A stretch of 6,820 nt of DNA from Pseudomonadota bacterium (GTDB taxonomy: Bacteria > Pseudomonadota > Alphaproteobacteria > Acetobacterales > Acetobacteraceae). The translations under genes were made by a program, and so were the position numbers. The stretch covers positions 1 through 6,820 of the forward strand of contig JAKAZX010000221.1 of NCBI GenBank assembly GCA_021826485.1, read 5' to 3'. The notes beneath the pieces were generated by a model. The model saw nothing but the letters and a program-made list of their open reading frames with translations. It did no database searches and had not been told where the DNA came from. This document shows, one piece after another, positions 1-5,579 of this stretch (the stretch's first letter is position 1; every line of letters begins with the position of its first letter).

Positions 1-2
1 TC

Positions 3-485
3 CTACAGCACCGCCAGCACGGCTTCCGCCCGGCTCACGTCGAAGCCGCCCGGCTGCTCCACCGCGATATGCGTCACCTTGCCGTCCTGGGCGACCAGGG
101 CAAACCGCTGGCTGCGCACGCCGAGGCCGCGGGCCACCAGATCCAGCTCCAGCCCCAGCGCCTTGGTGAACGCGCCGGAACCGTCGGCCAGCATCAGGAT
201 CTTGCCGTCCACGCTCTGGTCCTTGCCCCAGGCGCCCATCACGAAGGCGTCGTTCACCGCCATGCAGGCGATGGTATCGACCCCCTTCGCGCGGATTTCC
301 TCGGCCCGCTCCACGAAGCCCGGCAGGTGCTTGGCGCTGCAGGTCGGCGTGAACGCCCCCGGCACGGCGAACAGCACGACCTTCTTGCCCTTGAAGATGT
401 CATCCGTGCTGATCTCCTTCGGCCCGTCCGGCGACGGTGTCATCAGCTTCATCGACGGGATGTGCTCGCCCACCTTGATGGTCAT
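3..485 (-). CDS. Prx5-like peroxiredoxin (redoxin domain, thiol peroxidase)
   Basis: A cytosolic thiol peroxidase that reduces hydrogen peroxide and organic hydroperoxides. The 160-residue protein is full length for the Prx5/AhpC-TSA redoxin family. The active-site loop reads PGAFTPTC, placing the peroxidatic cysteine at residue 49 with Pro42 and Thr46 of the PxxxTxxC motif. The active-site Arg is probably Arg127, in VRSQRFALV. The motif TIACMAVND (residues 71-79) is typical of Prx5 proteins. Cys49 and Cys74 are the only cysteines; the C-terminal resolving Cys of mammalian PRDX5 is absent, so the enzyme probably works as a 1-Cys peroxiredoxin recycled by glutathione/glutaredoxin (inference). 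An upstream in-frame ATG at 542 would add 19 residues, but the ATG at 485 has a good Shine-Dalgarno and gives the family's usual N-terminus, MTIKVGEHIP. It is transcribed divergently from yqgE. The family is certain; the physiological reductant is not. Confidence 0.94.
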   Translation of the reverse strand: MTIKVGEHIPSMKLMTPSPDGPKEISTDDIFKGKKVVLFAVPGAFTPTCSAKHLPGFVERAEEIRAKGVDTIACMAVNDAFVMGAWGKDQSVDGKILMLADGSGAFTKALGLELDLVARGLGVRSQRFALVAQDGKVTHIAVEQPGGFDVSRAEAVLAVL

Positions 486-634
486 GGTTCCTGCTCGCTT
501 CCTGATCTGTGCGCCGGCCGGGATAGGCGCGGGCCTCGCCACCTAGCGCCAACCGGCGGCGCGAGTCACCCCCGGGCTTTCGCGACGCCGCGATGCCGCT
601 TGCGCTGCGGGACGGCGTGGCCAAGATAAGCTGC
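486..634. promoter_or_regulatory. Divergent intergenic region between the peroxiredoxin gene and yqgE
   Basis: This stretch must hold promoters for both flanking genes because they point away from each other. I could not find a convincing -35/-10 pair on either strand. Two small inverted repeats are present: GCGCC/GGCGC at 546-562 with a 7-base loop, and TCGCG/CGCGA at 580-593 with a 4-base loop. Repeats this short are expected by chance in such G+C-rich DNA, so no operator is claimed. Confidence 0.35.
488..492 (-). promoter_or_regulatory. Shine-Dalgarno of the peroxiredoxin gene
   Basis: Read on the minus strand, AGGAA lies two bases before the ATG at 485 (AGGAACC-ATG), inside a longer purine-rich stretch. 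The spacing is short but usable. It is the main reason for choosing this start over the longer frame beginning at 542. Confidence 0.55.
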
Positions 635-1291
635 ATGGTAAGAAAGGTTCCCACCAAGCCGCCCCGGCCGGAACGATCCCTCGGCGACGACGACGGGTCC
701 GATCCGGCGGAGGCGCGCAGGCCCGGCGGCGGGCCGGCGCTGTCGCTCACCGGCCAGGTGCTGATCGCCATGCCGGCAATGAGCGATCCGCGCTTCGCCA
801 CCAGTGTCATCTATGTCTGTGCCCATACCGCCGACGGCGCGATGGGCATTGTCGTCAACCGGCCGCTGGCCTCGCCCAGCTTCGCCGACCTGCTGCAGCA
901 GCTCGGCGTCGATCCGGTGCCGCCGGCCCGGTCGATCCGGCTTTGCCAGGGCGGCCCGGTGGACCACGCCCGCGGCTTCGTGCTGCACAGCGCCGACTGG
1001 ACCGGGGACGGCAGCCTGCGGGTGGACGAGGGGACGGCGCTGACCGCGAGCCTCGACATCCTGAAGGCGATCGCCGCCGGCGGCGGCCCGCAGCACGGCG
1101 TGCTGGCGCTCGGCTATGCCGGATGGGGACCCGGCCAGCTCGACCAGGAGATCGGGCAGAACGCCTGGCTCTCCGCCCCCGCCGATCTCGATCTGCTGTT
1201 CGATGACCAGCATGCGACGAAATGGCGGCGGGCGCTGGCCAAACTGCGGGTGGACCCGCTGCTGCTCTCCGCCACCTCCGGCCGGGCCTAG
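635..1291 (+). CDS. yqgE: YqgE/AlgH family protein (DUF179)
   Basis: A conserved cytoplasmic protein of unknown biochemical role; AlgH in Pseudomonas was named for a link to alginate regulation. Family signatures run in order: LIAMPAMSDPRFATSVIYVC with HTADGAMGIVVNRPL (residues about 43-78), CQGGPVDHARGFVLHS (about 98-114), and GYAGWGPGQLDQEIGQNAWL near residue 170. Starting at the ATG at 635 gives 218 residues, of which about 36 precede the conserved core. This leader is Pro/Arg/Asp-rich and looks disordered; many relatives start nearer the LIAMP motif. Alternatives are the ATG at 593 (14 residues longer) and the GTG at 759, just before LIAMP. None has a strong Shine-Dalgarno; AAGATAAG precedes 635. 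The gene is divergent from the peroxiredoxin gene and followed by a small hairpin. Family assignment is firm; the start is uncertain. Confidence 0.92.
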   Translation: MVRKVPTKPPRPERSLGDDDGSDPAEARRPGGGPALSLTGQVLIAMPAMSDPRFATSVIYVCAHTADGAMGIVVNRPLASPSFADLLQQLGVDPVPPARSIRLCQGGPVDHARGFVLHSADWTGDGSLRVDEGTALTASLDILKAIAAGGGPQHGVLALGYAGWGPGQLDQEIGQNAWLSAPADLDLLFDDQHATKWRRALAKLRVDPLLLSATSGRA

Positions 1292-1292
1292 C

Positions 1293-1308
1293 CGCGCCCG
1301 GCGGCGCG
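1293..1308 (+). terminator. Possible terminator hairpin after yqgE
   Basis: A perfect 6-bp stem, CGCGCC paired with GGCGCG around the loop CGGC, begins two bases after the yqgE stop codon. The following bases, ACTAAAATCATT, are A/T-rich but not a T run, so this is not a classical intrinsic terminator. Its position argues for transcript end or RNA stabilisation; the stem could also be chance in G+C-rich DNA. Confidence 0.35.
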
Positions 1309-1310
1309 AC

Positions 1311-1316
1311 TAAAAT
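1311..1316 (+). promoter_or_regulatory. Weak -10-like element upstream of the lipoprotein gene
   Basis: TAAAAT matches five of six bases of the sigma-70 -10 consensus and lies in the only A/T-rich patch (about 1309-1322) between yqgE and the lipoprotein gene. No matching -35 is found 16-18 bases upstream, where the sequence is CTAGCC or close to it. A TTGACC lies downstream at 1331 but has no good -10 partner. Suggestive only. Confidence 0.2.
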
Positions 1317-1418
1317 CATTGTCAGCGCACTTGACCGTATGCGAACTGCGATGACCTTCATGCTGGGCGTCGATGCGGCCTCGCGCCCGTCCGCAGGCCG
1401 GCCGCAGGGGCAGAGATC

Positions 1419-1781
1419 ATGCAAACGCTAGAGACGTTCTCCCGCGCTGCGGCAGTCGTGCTGGCGATGGGACTGGTCGCGGGGTGCGCCGGCGGCAGCA
1501 TCCCGGTGGCCGAGCAGCATCCGGGCGGGCCGGATATCGGCGCGGTGCTGGAAGGCAACCGGACCGAAACCGGGTTCAAGACCACCACCACCATGCCGGT
1601 CGCTGCCGCCGATGCGGTGGCGGGCCGCGTCGCGCCGTCGATCTCCTCCACCTCCGGGCCGGGGGGTACCGCCGCCGCGGTCGCCGCGCATGCGGCGGGG
1701 CCGGTCGGCGTGCATGCCTCATCCGGCGGCGGTGGCGGCAGCGGCGGCAGCGGCGGCGGCGGGGCCGGCAGCGGCCACTGA
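1419..1781 (+). CDS. Small predicted lipoprotein with Gly/Ser-rich tail, unrecognised family
   Basis: I do not recognise this 120-residue protein. Its N-terminus looks like a lipoprotein signal peptide: Arg9, a hydrophobic stretch (residues 10-21, AAAVVLAMGLVA), then a lipobox LVAG followed by Cys23, which would be lipidated. Residue 24 is Ala, not the Asp of the inner-membrane retention rule, so the outer membrane is possible (inference). The mature part is short and Ala/Thr/Gly-rich with no predicted catalytic motif, and a run of Thr (residues 55-58). The last 18 residues (103-120) are almost only Gly and Ser. AGGGG lies 8 bases before the ATG. The acidic Glu5 is unusual in an n-region. It stands alone in plus orientation and converges on the HAD gene. 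The frame has the expected codon bias, but a spurious gene cannot be wholly excluded. Confidence 0.68.
   Translation: MQTLETFSRAAAVVLAMGLVAGCAGGSIPVAEQHPGGPDIGAVLEGNRTETGFKTTTTMPVAAADAVAGRVAPSISSTSGPGGTAAAVAAHAAGPVGVHASSGGGGGSGGSGGGGAGSGH
1725..1775 (+). repeat. GGC/GGCAGC low-complexity repeat encoding a Gly/Ser tail
   Basis: Imperfect repeats of GGC with interspersed AGC run through the 3' end of the lipoprotein gene and encode Gly103 to about Gly117. The tract is the kind that can expand or contract by replication slippage in units of three bases without breaking the frame. Confidence 0.7.
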
Positions 1782-1787
1782 GCCGCT
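1770..1787. terminator. Hairpin shared by two convergent gene ends
   Basis: AGCGGC at 1770-1775 pairs perfectly with GCCGCT at 1782-1787 around the loop CACTGA. The loop contains the TGA stop of the lipoprotein gene, and the right arm enters the stop codon of the opposing HAD gene. Being symmetric, it could act on transcripts from both sides. There is no T run on either strand, so termination activity is a guess from position and structure. Confidence 0.35.
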
Positions 1788-2634
1788 ACCAGCGGAATGC
1801 CGGCAGCGTCGCGCAGGGGGCAAGCCCTGCGGCGCGCGCTGCCGCCTCCGCCGCCTCCGGCCCGGCCAGATCGGCCCAGTGGATGCCGCCGAGCACCCAG
1901 CACCCGTCCACGCCGACCGCGGCGGCGCCCGCCATGTCGGTGCGCAGAGCATCGCCGACCGCCAGCACGTCCCGGCCGGGGAACCCGAGCAGCGCCAGCA
2001 CCGGGCGATAGACGGCGGGATCGGGCTTGCCGACCCACAGCACCTGCCCGCCCAGCGCGGCGTAATGCTGCGCCAGCGCCCCGGCGCAGATTACCCGTTC
2101 CCCGCCGCGAATGACCTCCAGGTCCGGATTGGCGCAGACCATCGGCAGGCCGGCGGCGCGGCAGGCCGCGAGTTCCTCGGCCCACGGGTCGATGGAGACC
2201 GGATGGCGGGTGTCGTCCGGCCCGGTGTTCAGCACGAAATCCGCGGCCGCCGGGCTCGCCGCCGGCTGATAGTCGAGGCCCGCGAACACGCTGCGGTCCC
2301 GCTCCGGCCCGATATGCCACAGCCGCCGGCCGAGTGCGGCGAACCCCGGCAGGTCGCGGTCGCGCAGCAGGGCGTGCGTCACCTCCCCGCTGGTGACGAT
2401 GCCGTCATAGAGGTCGCGGGCGATGCCCATGCGCTCCATCCCCGCTGCCGCGACGGCCGCGCGGCGCGGCGCGTTGGACAGCAGGACCACCCGCCGGCCC
2501 GCTGCCCGCAGCCGCGCCAGGCAGTCCACCGCCCCGGGATAGGGCGTCACCCCGTCATGCACCACGCCCCAGAGATCGACGATGAAGCCGCGATAGGCGG
2601 CCGCCAGCGGGGCGAAATGGTCGAGATGCTGCAT
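1786..2634 (-). CDS. HAD-superfamily class IIA hydrolase (TIGR01459-like)
   Basis: A predicted cytosolic HAD phosphatase of the NagD-like class IIA group; substrate unknown. The 282-residue protein has the HAD motifs: DLWGVVHDG (nucleophile Asp20), LLSNAPR (motif II Ser53), VGKPDPAVY (motif III Lys203) and VGDALRTDMAGA (motif IV Asp228 and Asp233). A cap domain lies between motifs II and III. In motif I the usual second Asp, the general acid of most HAD phosphatases, is Trp22. To my knowledge DxWGVxHdG is characteristic of this subgroup. The open frame continues far upstream through pyrD and beyond, but the ATG at 2634 follows TAGGAG at 8-base spacing and begins just before motif I, as expected. 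It lies 11 bases after pyrD, so the two genes are very likely cotranscribed. A role in nucleotide or sugar-phosphate turnover is only inferred from that context. Confidence 0.9.
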   Translation of the reverse strand: MQHLDHFAPLAAAYRGFIVDLWGVVHDGVTPYPGAVDCLARLRAAGRRVVLLSNAPRRAAVAAAGMERMGIARDLYDGIVTSGEVTHALLRDRDLPGFAALGRRLWHIGPERDRSVFAGLDYQPAASPAAADFVLNTGPDDTRHPVSIDPWAEELAACRAAGLPMVCANPDLEVIRGGERVICAGALAQHYAALGGQVLWVGKPDPAVYRPVLALLGFPGRDVLAVGDALRTDMAGAAAVGVDGCWVLGGIHWADLAGPEAAEAAARAAGLAPCATLPAFRW

Positions 2635-2642
2635 GTCGTCGG

Positions 2643-2648
2643 CTCCTA
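2643..2648 (-). promoter_or_regulatory. Shine-Dalgarno of the HAD gene overlapping the pyrD stop codon
   Basis: TAGGAG on the minus strand contains the pyrD stop (TAG, 2648-2646) and a strong GGAG ribosome site, 8 bases before the ATG at 2634. A ribosome finishing pyrD would sit on this site, which suggests translational coupling. It also fixes the HAD start within a much longer open frame. Confidence 0.75.
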
Positions 2649-3689
2649 CAGATCGGCGCCGACCGCGTCGGCCACGCTGGCGAACCCGTCGGCGTCCAGG
2701 GCGGCCAGCAATTCCCGCTTGATCCGCGGCAGCAGCGCCGGGCCTTGCAGGACGAAGCCGGTATAGAGCTGCACCAGCGTCGCGCCGGCGCGCAGCTTGG
2801 CCAGCGCCTGCCACCCGTTCGCCACCCCGCCCACCCCGATCAGCAGCAGCCGCCCCGCCGCCAGCCGGGCGACCGCGGCGAGCAGCGCGGTCGATGGGGC
2901 GAACAGCGGCGCCCCGGACAGGCCCCCGGCCTGCCGCGCATGGGGAGAGCGCAGGCCGGCGGGACGGGCGAGCGTGGTGTTCGCCACCACCAGGCCGCTC
3001 ACGCCTGCGTCGATGCACGTGCCCACGATCGCCGGCAGGTCGCCCGCCGCGAGGTCGGGCGCCAGCTTGACCAGCAGCGGCGGCGGCGCCGGCACGGCCC
3101 GCCGGATCGCCGCCAGGATCGCCGCAAGCCGCGGTGCCGCCTGCAGATCGCGCAGCCCCGGCGTGTTGGGCGAGGAGACGTTGAGTACCACGTAGGCGAC
3201 ATGCGGCGCGACGGCCGCGACCAGCAGCGGGTAGTCGCGCTCCGGCACCGCGCCGTCCTTGTTCAGCCCGACATTGGCGCCGACCGGCGCGGCGGCGGCC
3301 GATGCCGCCAGCCGGCGGACGAACGGGGCCAGCCCGCCATTGTTGAACCCCAGCCGGTTGATCACCGCCCCGTCGGCCCCCAGGCGGAAGATGCGCGGCG
3401 GCGGGTTGCCCGGCTGCGCGCGCGGGGTGACGGTGCCGACCTCGACGAACCCGAAGCCGAGGCAAAGCAGGCCGCGCAGCGCCACGGCATTCTTGTCGAA
3501 TCCGGCGGCCAGCCCGATCGGGTTGGCGAAATCCCGCCCCAGCGCCCGCACCGCGAGGCGGGGATCGTCCGGCACCGCGGCGGAGCCGGCCACCCCCAGG
3601 CGCAGCGCGCGCAGCGCCAGCCCGTGCGCCCGCTCGGGGTCCATGCGACGGAGCAGCGGCAGCGCGGCGGAGGCGAGCAGGTGCGGCAC
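2646..3689 (-). CDS. pyrD: Dihydroorotate dehydrogenase (quinone), class 2
   Basis: Oxidises dihydroorotate to orotate in de novo pyrimidine synthesis using FMN and passes electrons to membrane quinones. From the GTG start the protein has 347 residues, normal for class 2. The N-terminal helical extension (LLRRMDPERAHGLALRAL, about 12-29) is the quinone/membrane-binding part that defines class 2. Then follow NPIGLAAGFDKN (56-67), VEVGTVTPRAQPGNPPPR (82-99), INRLGFNN (110-117) and NVSSPNTPGLR (170-180), where Ser173 is the expected catalytic base. VKLAPD, the motif VVANTTL, GVGGVANG and VQLYTGFVLQGP complete the FMN barrel. I chose GTG at 3689 because AGGAA lies 6 bases upstream and MPHLLASAALPLLRRMDPE matches family N-termini. 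In-frame ATGs at 3758 and 3767 would add a Cys/Pro/Arg-rich leader overlapping the opposite gene. It is the first gene of a pair with the HAD gene. Confidence 0.96.
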   Translation of the reverse strand: MPHLLASAALPLLRRMDPERAHGLALRALRLGVAGSAAVPDDPRLAVRALGRDFANPIGLAAGFDKNAVALRGLLCLGFGFVEVGTVTPRAQPGNPPPRIFRLGADGAVINRLGFNNGGLAPFVRRLAASAAAAPVGANVGLNKDGAVPERDYPLLVAAVAPHVAYVVLNVSSPNTPGLRDLQAAPRLAAILAAIRRAVPAPPPLLVKLAPDLAAGDLPAIVGTCIDAGVSGLVVANTTLARPAGLRSPHARQAGGLSGAPLFAPSTALLAAVARLAAGRLLLIGVGGVANGWQALAKLRAGATLVQLYTGFVLQGPALLPRIKRELLAALDADGFASVADAVGADL

Positions 3690-3695
3690 GGCGCG

Positions 3696-3700
3696 TTCCT
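3696..3700 (-). promoter_or_regulatory. Shine-Dalgarno supporting the GTG start of pyrD
   Basis: AGGAA on the minus strand is followed by CGCGCC and then the GTG at 3689, a spacing of 6 bases. The upstream in-frame ATGs lack a comparable site, so this decides the start. Confidence 0.6.
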
Positions 3701-3765
3701 GCCGCACCGGCGCCGCCTTGGGAAGCCGGCTTGCGGCCGGGCGGCACGGCGCGCACATCCCATCC

Positions 3766-3978
3766 ATGTGGCATGAGCCGTATCTGGAAACCTGCTGCCG
3801 CTCCGCCCTGCACCGGCTGGACCTGGCGGGCACCGCCGGCCGGCCCGGTGGATTGAAGGACGGCCCGTGCCTCGCGCGGCTGGCCGGAATGGGCTTGGCC
3901 CGGCAGCGGCCGGACGGCCGCTACGAACTGACCGCGCAGGGCGCCGAGCGGCACGCGCACGAAGTGCTCCGCCGCTAA
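3766..3978 (+). CDS. Small conserved-looking protein, winged-helix-like C-terminus, unrecognised
   Basis: I do not recognise a named family. The 70-residue protein begins MWHEPYLETCCRSALHRL, contains a Cys pair (10-11) plus Cys35, and ends with GLARQRPDGRYELTAQGAERHAHEVLRR. The pattern of a helix (LARLAGMGLA, residues 36-45), a short hairpin around RPDGRYELT, then a basic helix resembles the recognition helix, wing and final helix of small winged-helix proteins (MarR/PadR style). This is pattern reading, not a domain hit. No Shine-Dalgarno is visible before the ATG. The frame stays open upstream to 3259, but that part is antisense to pyrD and I take it as a shadow. It is divergent from pyrD and 36 bases before the sugar genes. 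DNA binding, and control of either neighbour, are hypotheses. Confidence 0.62.
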   Translation: MWHEPYLETCCRSALHRLDLAGTAGRPGGLKDGPCLARLAGMGLARQRPDGRYELTAQGAERHAHEVLRR

Positions 3979-4014
3979 CGCTTCCTCAACCCGGCCGGGG
4001 CACCCTGCCGGGCC

Positions 4015-4812
4015 ATGACGCAGGACAAAACGTCGCTGCTGACCATCGACATGGCGCGCGGCGAGGTTGCCGCCGTGACGGCCGACGGCACCCGCCGCGT
4101 GCACCGCATGGACACGCCCGAGGCGTTCGAGGCGGTGTCCGCCGCCTGGCTGCGCTGCGGCTGGGACACCAAATACGTCTACGGCTTCACCTGGCTCGGC
4201 CGGCCGGTCATCCAGCTTCCCGAAGACCTGCTGCGCATGCAGGAACTGCTGTGGCGGGAGCGGCCGGATGTGATCGTGGAAACCGGCGTCGCGCATGGCG
4301 GCTCGGTGGTGTTCCACGCCAGCATCTGCGCGATGATCGGCACCGGGCGGGTGATCGGCGTCGATATCGACATCCGCCCGGCGGCGCGGGCGGCGATCGC
4401 GGCACATCCGCTGGCGCCGCGCATCGCCTTGATCGACGGCGACTCGACCGCGCCCGCCACGCTCGCCGCCCTGCGCGCCCGCATCGCGCCGGAGGAGCGG
4501 GTGCTGGTGGTGCTGGACAGCGCCCATACCCGCGCCCATGTGCGCGCCGAACTGGCAGCCTACGCGCCGCTGGTGGGCGAGCGGGGCGCGATCTTCGTCT
4601 GCGACGGCATCATGGCCGCGCTGTGCGGCGCGCCGCGCAGTGCCGCGGACTGGGGCTGGAACAACCCGCAGGCGGCCATCGACGATTTCCTGGCGGCGCA
4701 TCCCGACTTCGCGGTGGAGGAACCGGCCTTCCCGTTCAATGAGGGTGCGGTGCGCCGCCCCGTCACCTATTCGCCGCGCGGGCTGCTGCGCCGCACCGGC
4801 ATGCGCCCATGA
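4015..4812 (+). CDS. CmcI/rhamnosyl O-methyltransferase family protein (class I SAM-dependent)
   Basis: This 265-residue protein belongs to the family named after cephalosporin hydroxylase CmcI, which also includes the mycobacterial rhamnosyl O-methyltransferase of phenolic glycolipid synthesis. The visible signature is WLGRPVIQLPEDLLRMQELL (60-79), then a Rossmann-type SAM region with ETGVAHGGSVVFHASI (89-104) and GRVIGVDIDIRP (111-122). LVVLDSAHTRAHV (164-176) and FVCDGIM (194-200) follow; acidic residues such as Asp143, Asp168 and Asp197 fit metal or substrate binding. The automatic label 'cephalosporin hydroxylase' would be misleading: there is no beta-lactam context, and the next genes make activated sugars. 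O-methylation of a polysaccharide sugar is the most likely role (inference). No strong Shine-Dalgarno precedes the ATG. Its stop overlaps the rfbF start in ATGA, so the genes are cotranslated. Confidence 0.88.
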   Translation: MTQDKTSLLTIDMARGEVAAVTADGTRRVHRMDTPEAFEAVSAAWLRCGWDTKYVYGFTWLGRPVIQLPEDLLRMQELLWRERPDVIVETGVAHGGSVVFHASICAMIGTGRVIGVDIDIRPAARAAIAAHPLAPRIALIDGDSTAPATLAALRARIAPEERVLVVLDSAHTRAHVRAELAAYAPLVGERGAIFVCDGIMAALCGAPRSAADWGWNNPQAAIDDFLAAHPDFAVEEPAFPFNEGAVRRPVTYSPRGLLRRTGMRP

Positions 4813-5579
4813 AGGCGGTGATCCTGGCCGGCGGGCGCGGCACGCGCATCGGGGAGGAGACGCATCTGCGGCCGAAACCGATGATCGACATCGGCGGACG
4901 CCCGATCCTGTGGCACATCATGCGCATCTATGCCGGCCACGGCATCAGCGACTTCATCGTCGCACTGGGCTATCGCGGCGACGTCATCCGCCGGTATTTC
5001 GCCAGCTACGCCATCCACGCCTCCGACATCACCATCGATCTGCGCCGCGGCGAAATCCGCACGCACCGCAACGACGCGGAGGATTGGCGCGTCACGCTGG
5101 TCGATACCGGCGAGGCGACGATGACCGGCGGACGGTTGAAGCGGCTGGCGCGCTTCCTCGACCCCGAAGAGTGTTTCTGCATGACCTATGGCGACGGCGT
5201 CGCCGATATCGACATCACCGCGCTGGTCGCGTTCCACCACGCCCAGCGACGGCTGGCGACGCTGTCGGCGGTGGTGCCGCCGGGGCGCTACGGCGCGGTG
5301 GTGCTGGACGGCGCCCGCGTGACCCGCTTCACCGAGAAGCCGCCTGGGGACAACGCCTTCATCAATGGCGGATTCTTCGTGCTGCACCCGCGGGTGCTGG
5401 ACCGCATCGCCGGGGATGACACGCCGTGGGAGCGTGCGCCGCTGGAAGGGCTGGCGCGCGACGGCGAACTGGCGGCGTACCGCCACACCGGATTCTGGCA
5501 CGCGATGGACACGCAGCGCGACCGCATCCATCTCGATGCCCTCTGCCAGTCCGGACAGGCGCCCTGGCTGCCGCAGTGA
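4809..5579 (+). CDS. rfbF: Glucose-1-phosphate cytidylyltransferase
   Basis: Makes CDP-glucose from CTP and glucose 1-phosphate, the first step toward CDP-linked deoxysugars of O-antigen or other surface glycans. The 256 residues match the family's usual length. The N-terminal nucleotide-binding motif is LAGGRGTRIGEET (6-18), followed by LRPKPMIDIGGRPILWHIM (20-38) with catalytic Lys23. LVDTGEATMTGGRLKRL (97-113) is the stretch that separates cytidylyl- from thymidylyltransferases. YGDGVADIDI (127-136) carries metal-binding Asp129, and FTEKP (174-178), INGGFFVL (185-192) and WHAMDTQRDR near the end complete the family pattern. The usual GGLGTR is GGRGTR here, a mild variation. Start ATG overlaps the previous stop (ATGA) and the stop overlaps the next start (GTGA), so this is the middle gene of a tight operon. 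The expected partner, CDP-glucose 4,6-dehydratase (rfbG), is not in the window. Confidence 0.96.
   Translation: MKAVILAGGRGTRIGEETHLRPKPMIDIGGRPILWHIMRIYAGHGISDFIVALGYRGDVIRRYFASYAIHASDITIDLRRGEIRTHRNDAEDWRVTLVDTGEATMTGGRLKRLARFLDPEECFCMTYGDGVADIDITALVAFHHAQRRLATLSAVVPPGRYGAVVLDGARVTRFTEKPPGDNAFINGGFFVLHPRVLDRIAGDDTPWERAPLEGLARDGELAAYRHTGFWHAMDTQRDRIHLDALCQSGQAPWLPQ

Noticed and set aside
546..593. Two short inverted repeats in the divergent region (546-562 and 580-593) as possible operators.
   Set aside because: Stems of 5 bp in G+C-rich DNA are expected by chance, and neither matches a known operator that I recognise.
1331..1336. TTGACC as a -35 element upstream of the lipoprotein gene.
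   Set aside because: No acceptable -10 hexamer occurs 16-18 bases downstream; the bases there read ACCTTC.
1339..1431. A 30-codon plus frame starting at ATG 1339, overlapping the start of the lipoprotein gene.
   Set aside because: No ribosome site, no recognisable features, and it overlaps the better-supported start at 1419.
1358..2320. A 320-codon minus-strand frame overlapping the lipoprotein gene and the HAD gene.
   Set aside because: Low-complexity Gly/Arg/Pro translation in a different frame from the HAD protein, with no motifs. A codon-bias shadow.
3259..3765. In-frame upstream extension of the 70-residue protein.
   Set aside because: It is antisense to the conserved core of pyrD and rich in Arg/Ser/Ala, as expected of a shadow frame. 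The convincing part begins at the ATG at 3766.
1786..4701. A single 971-codon open frame on the minus strand covering the HAD gene, pyrD and the antisense of the sugar gene.
   Set aside because: Only its last 282 codons match a protein family (HAD), and they have their own start and ribosome site at 2634. The rest is antisense or out of frame with strong genes; the absence of stops is an effect of very high G+C.
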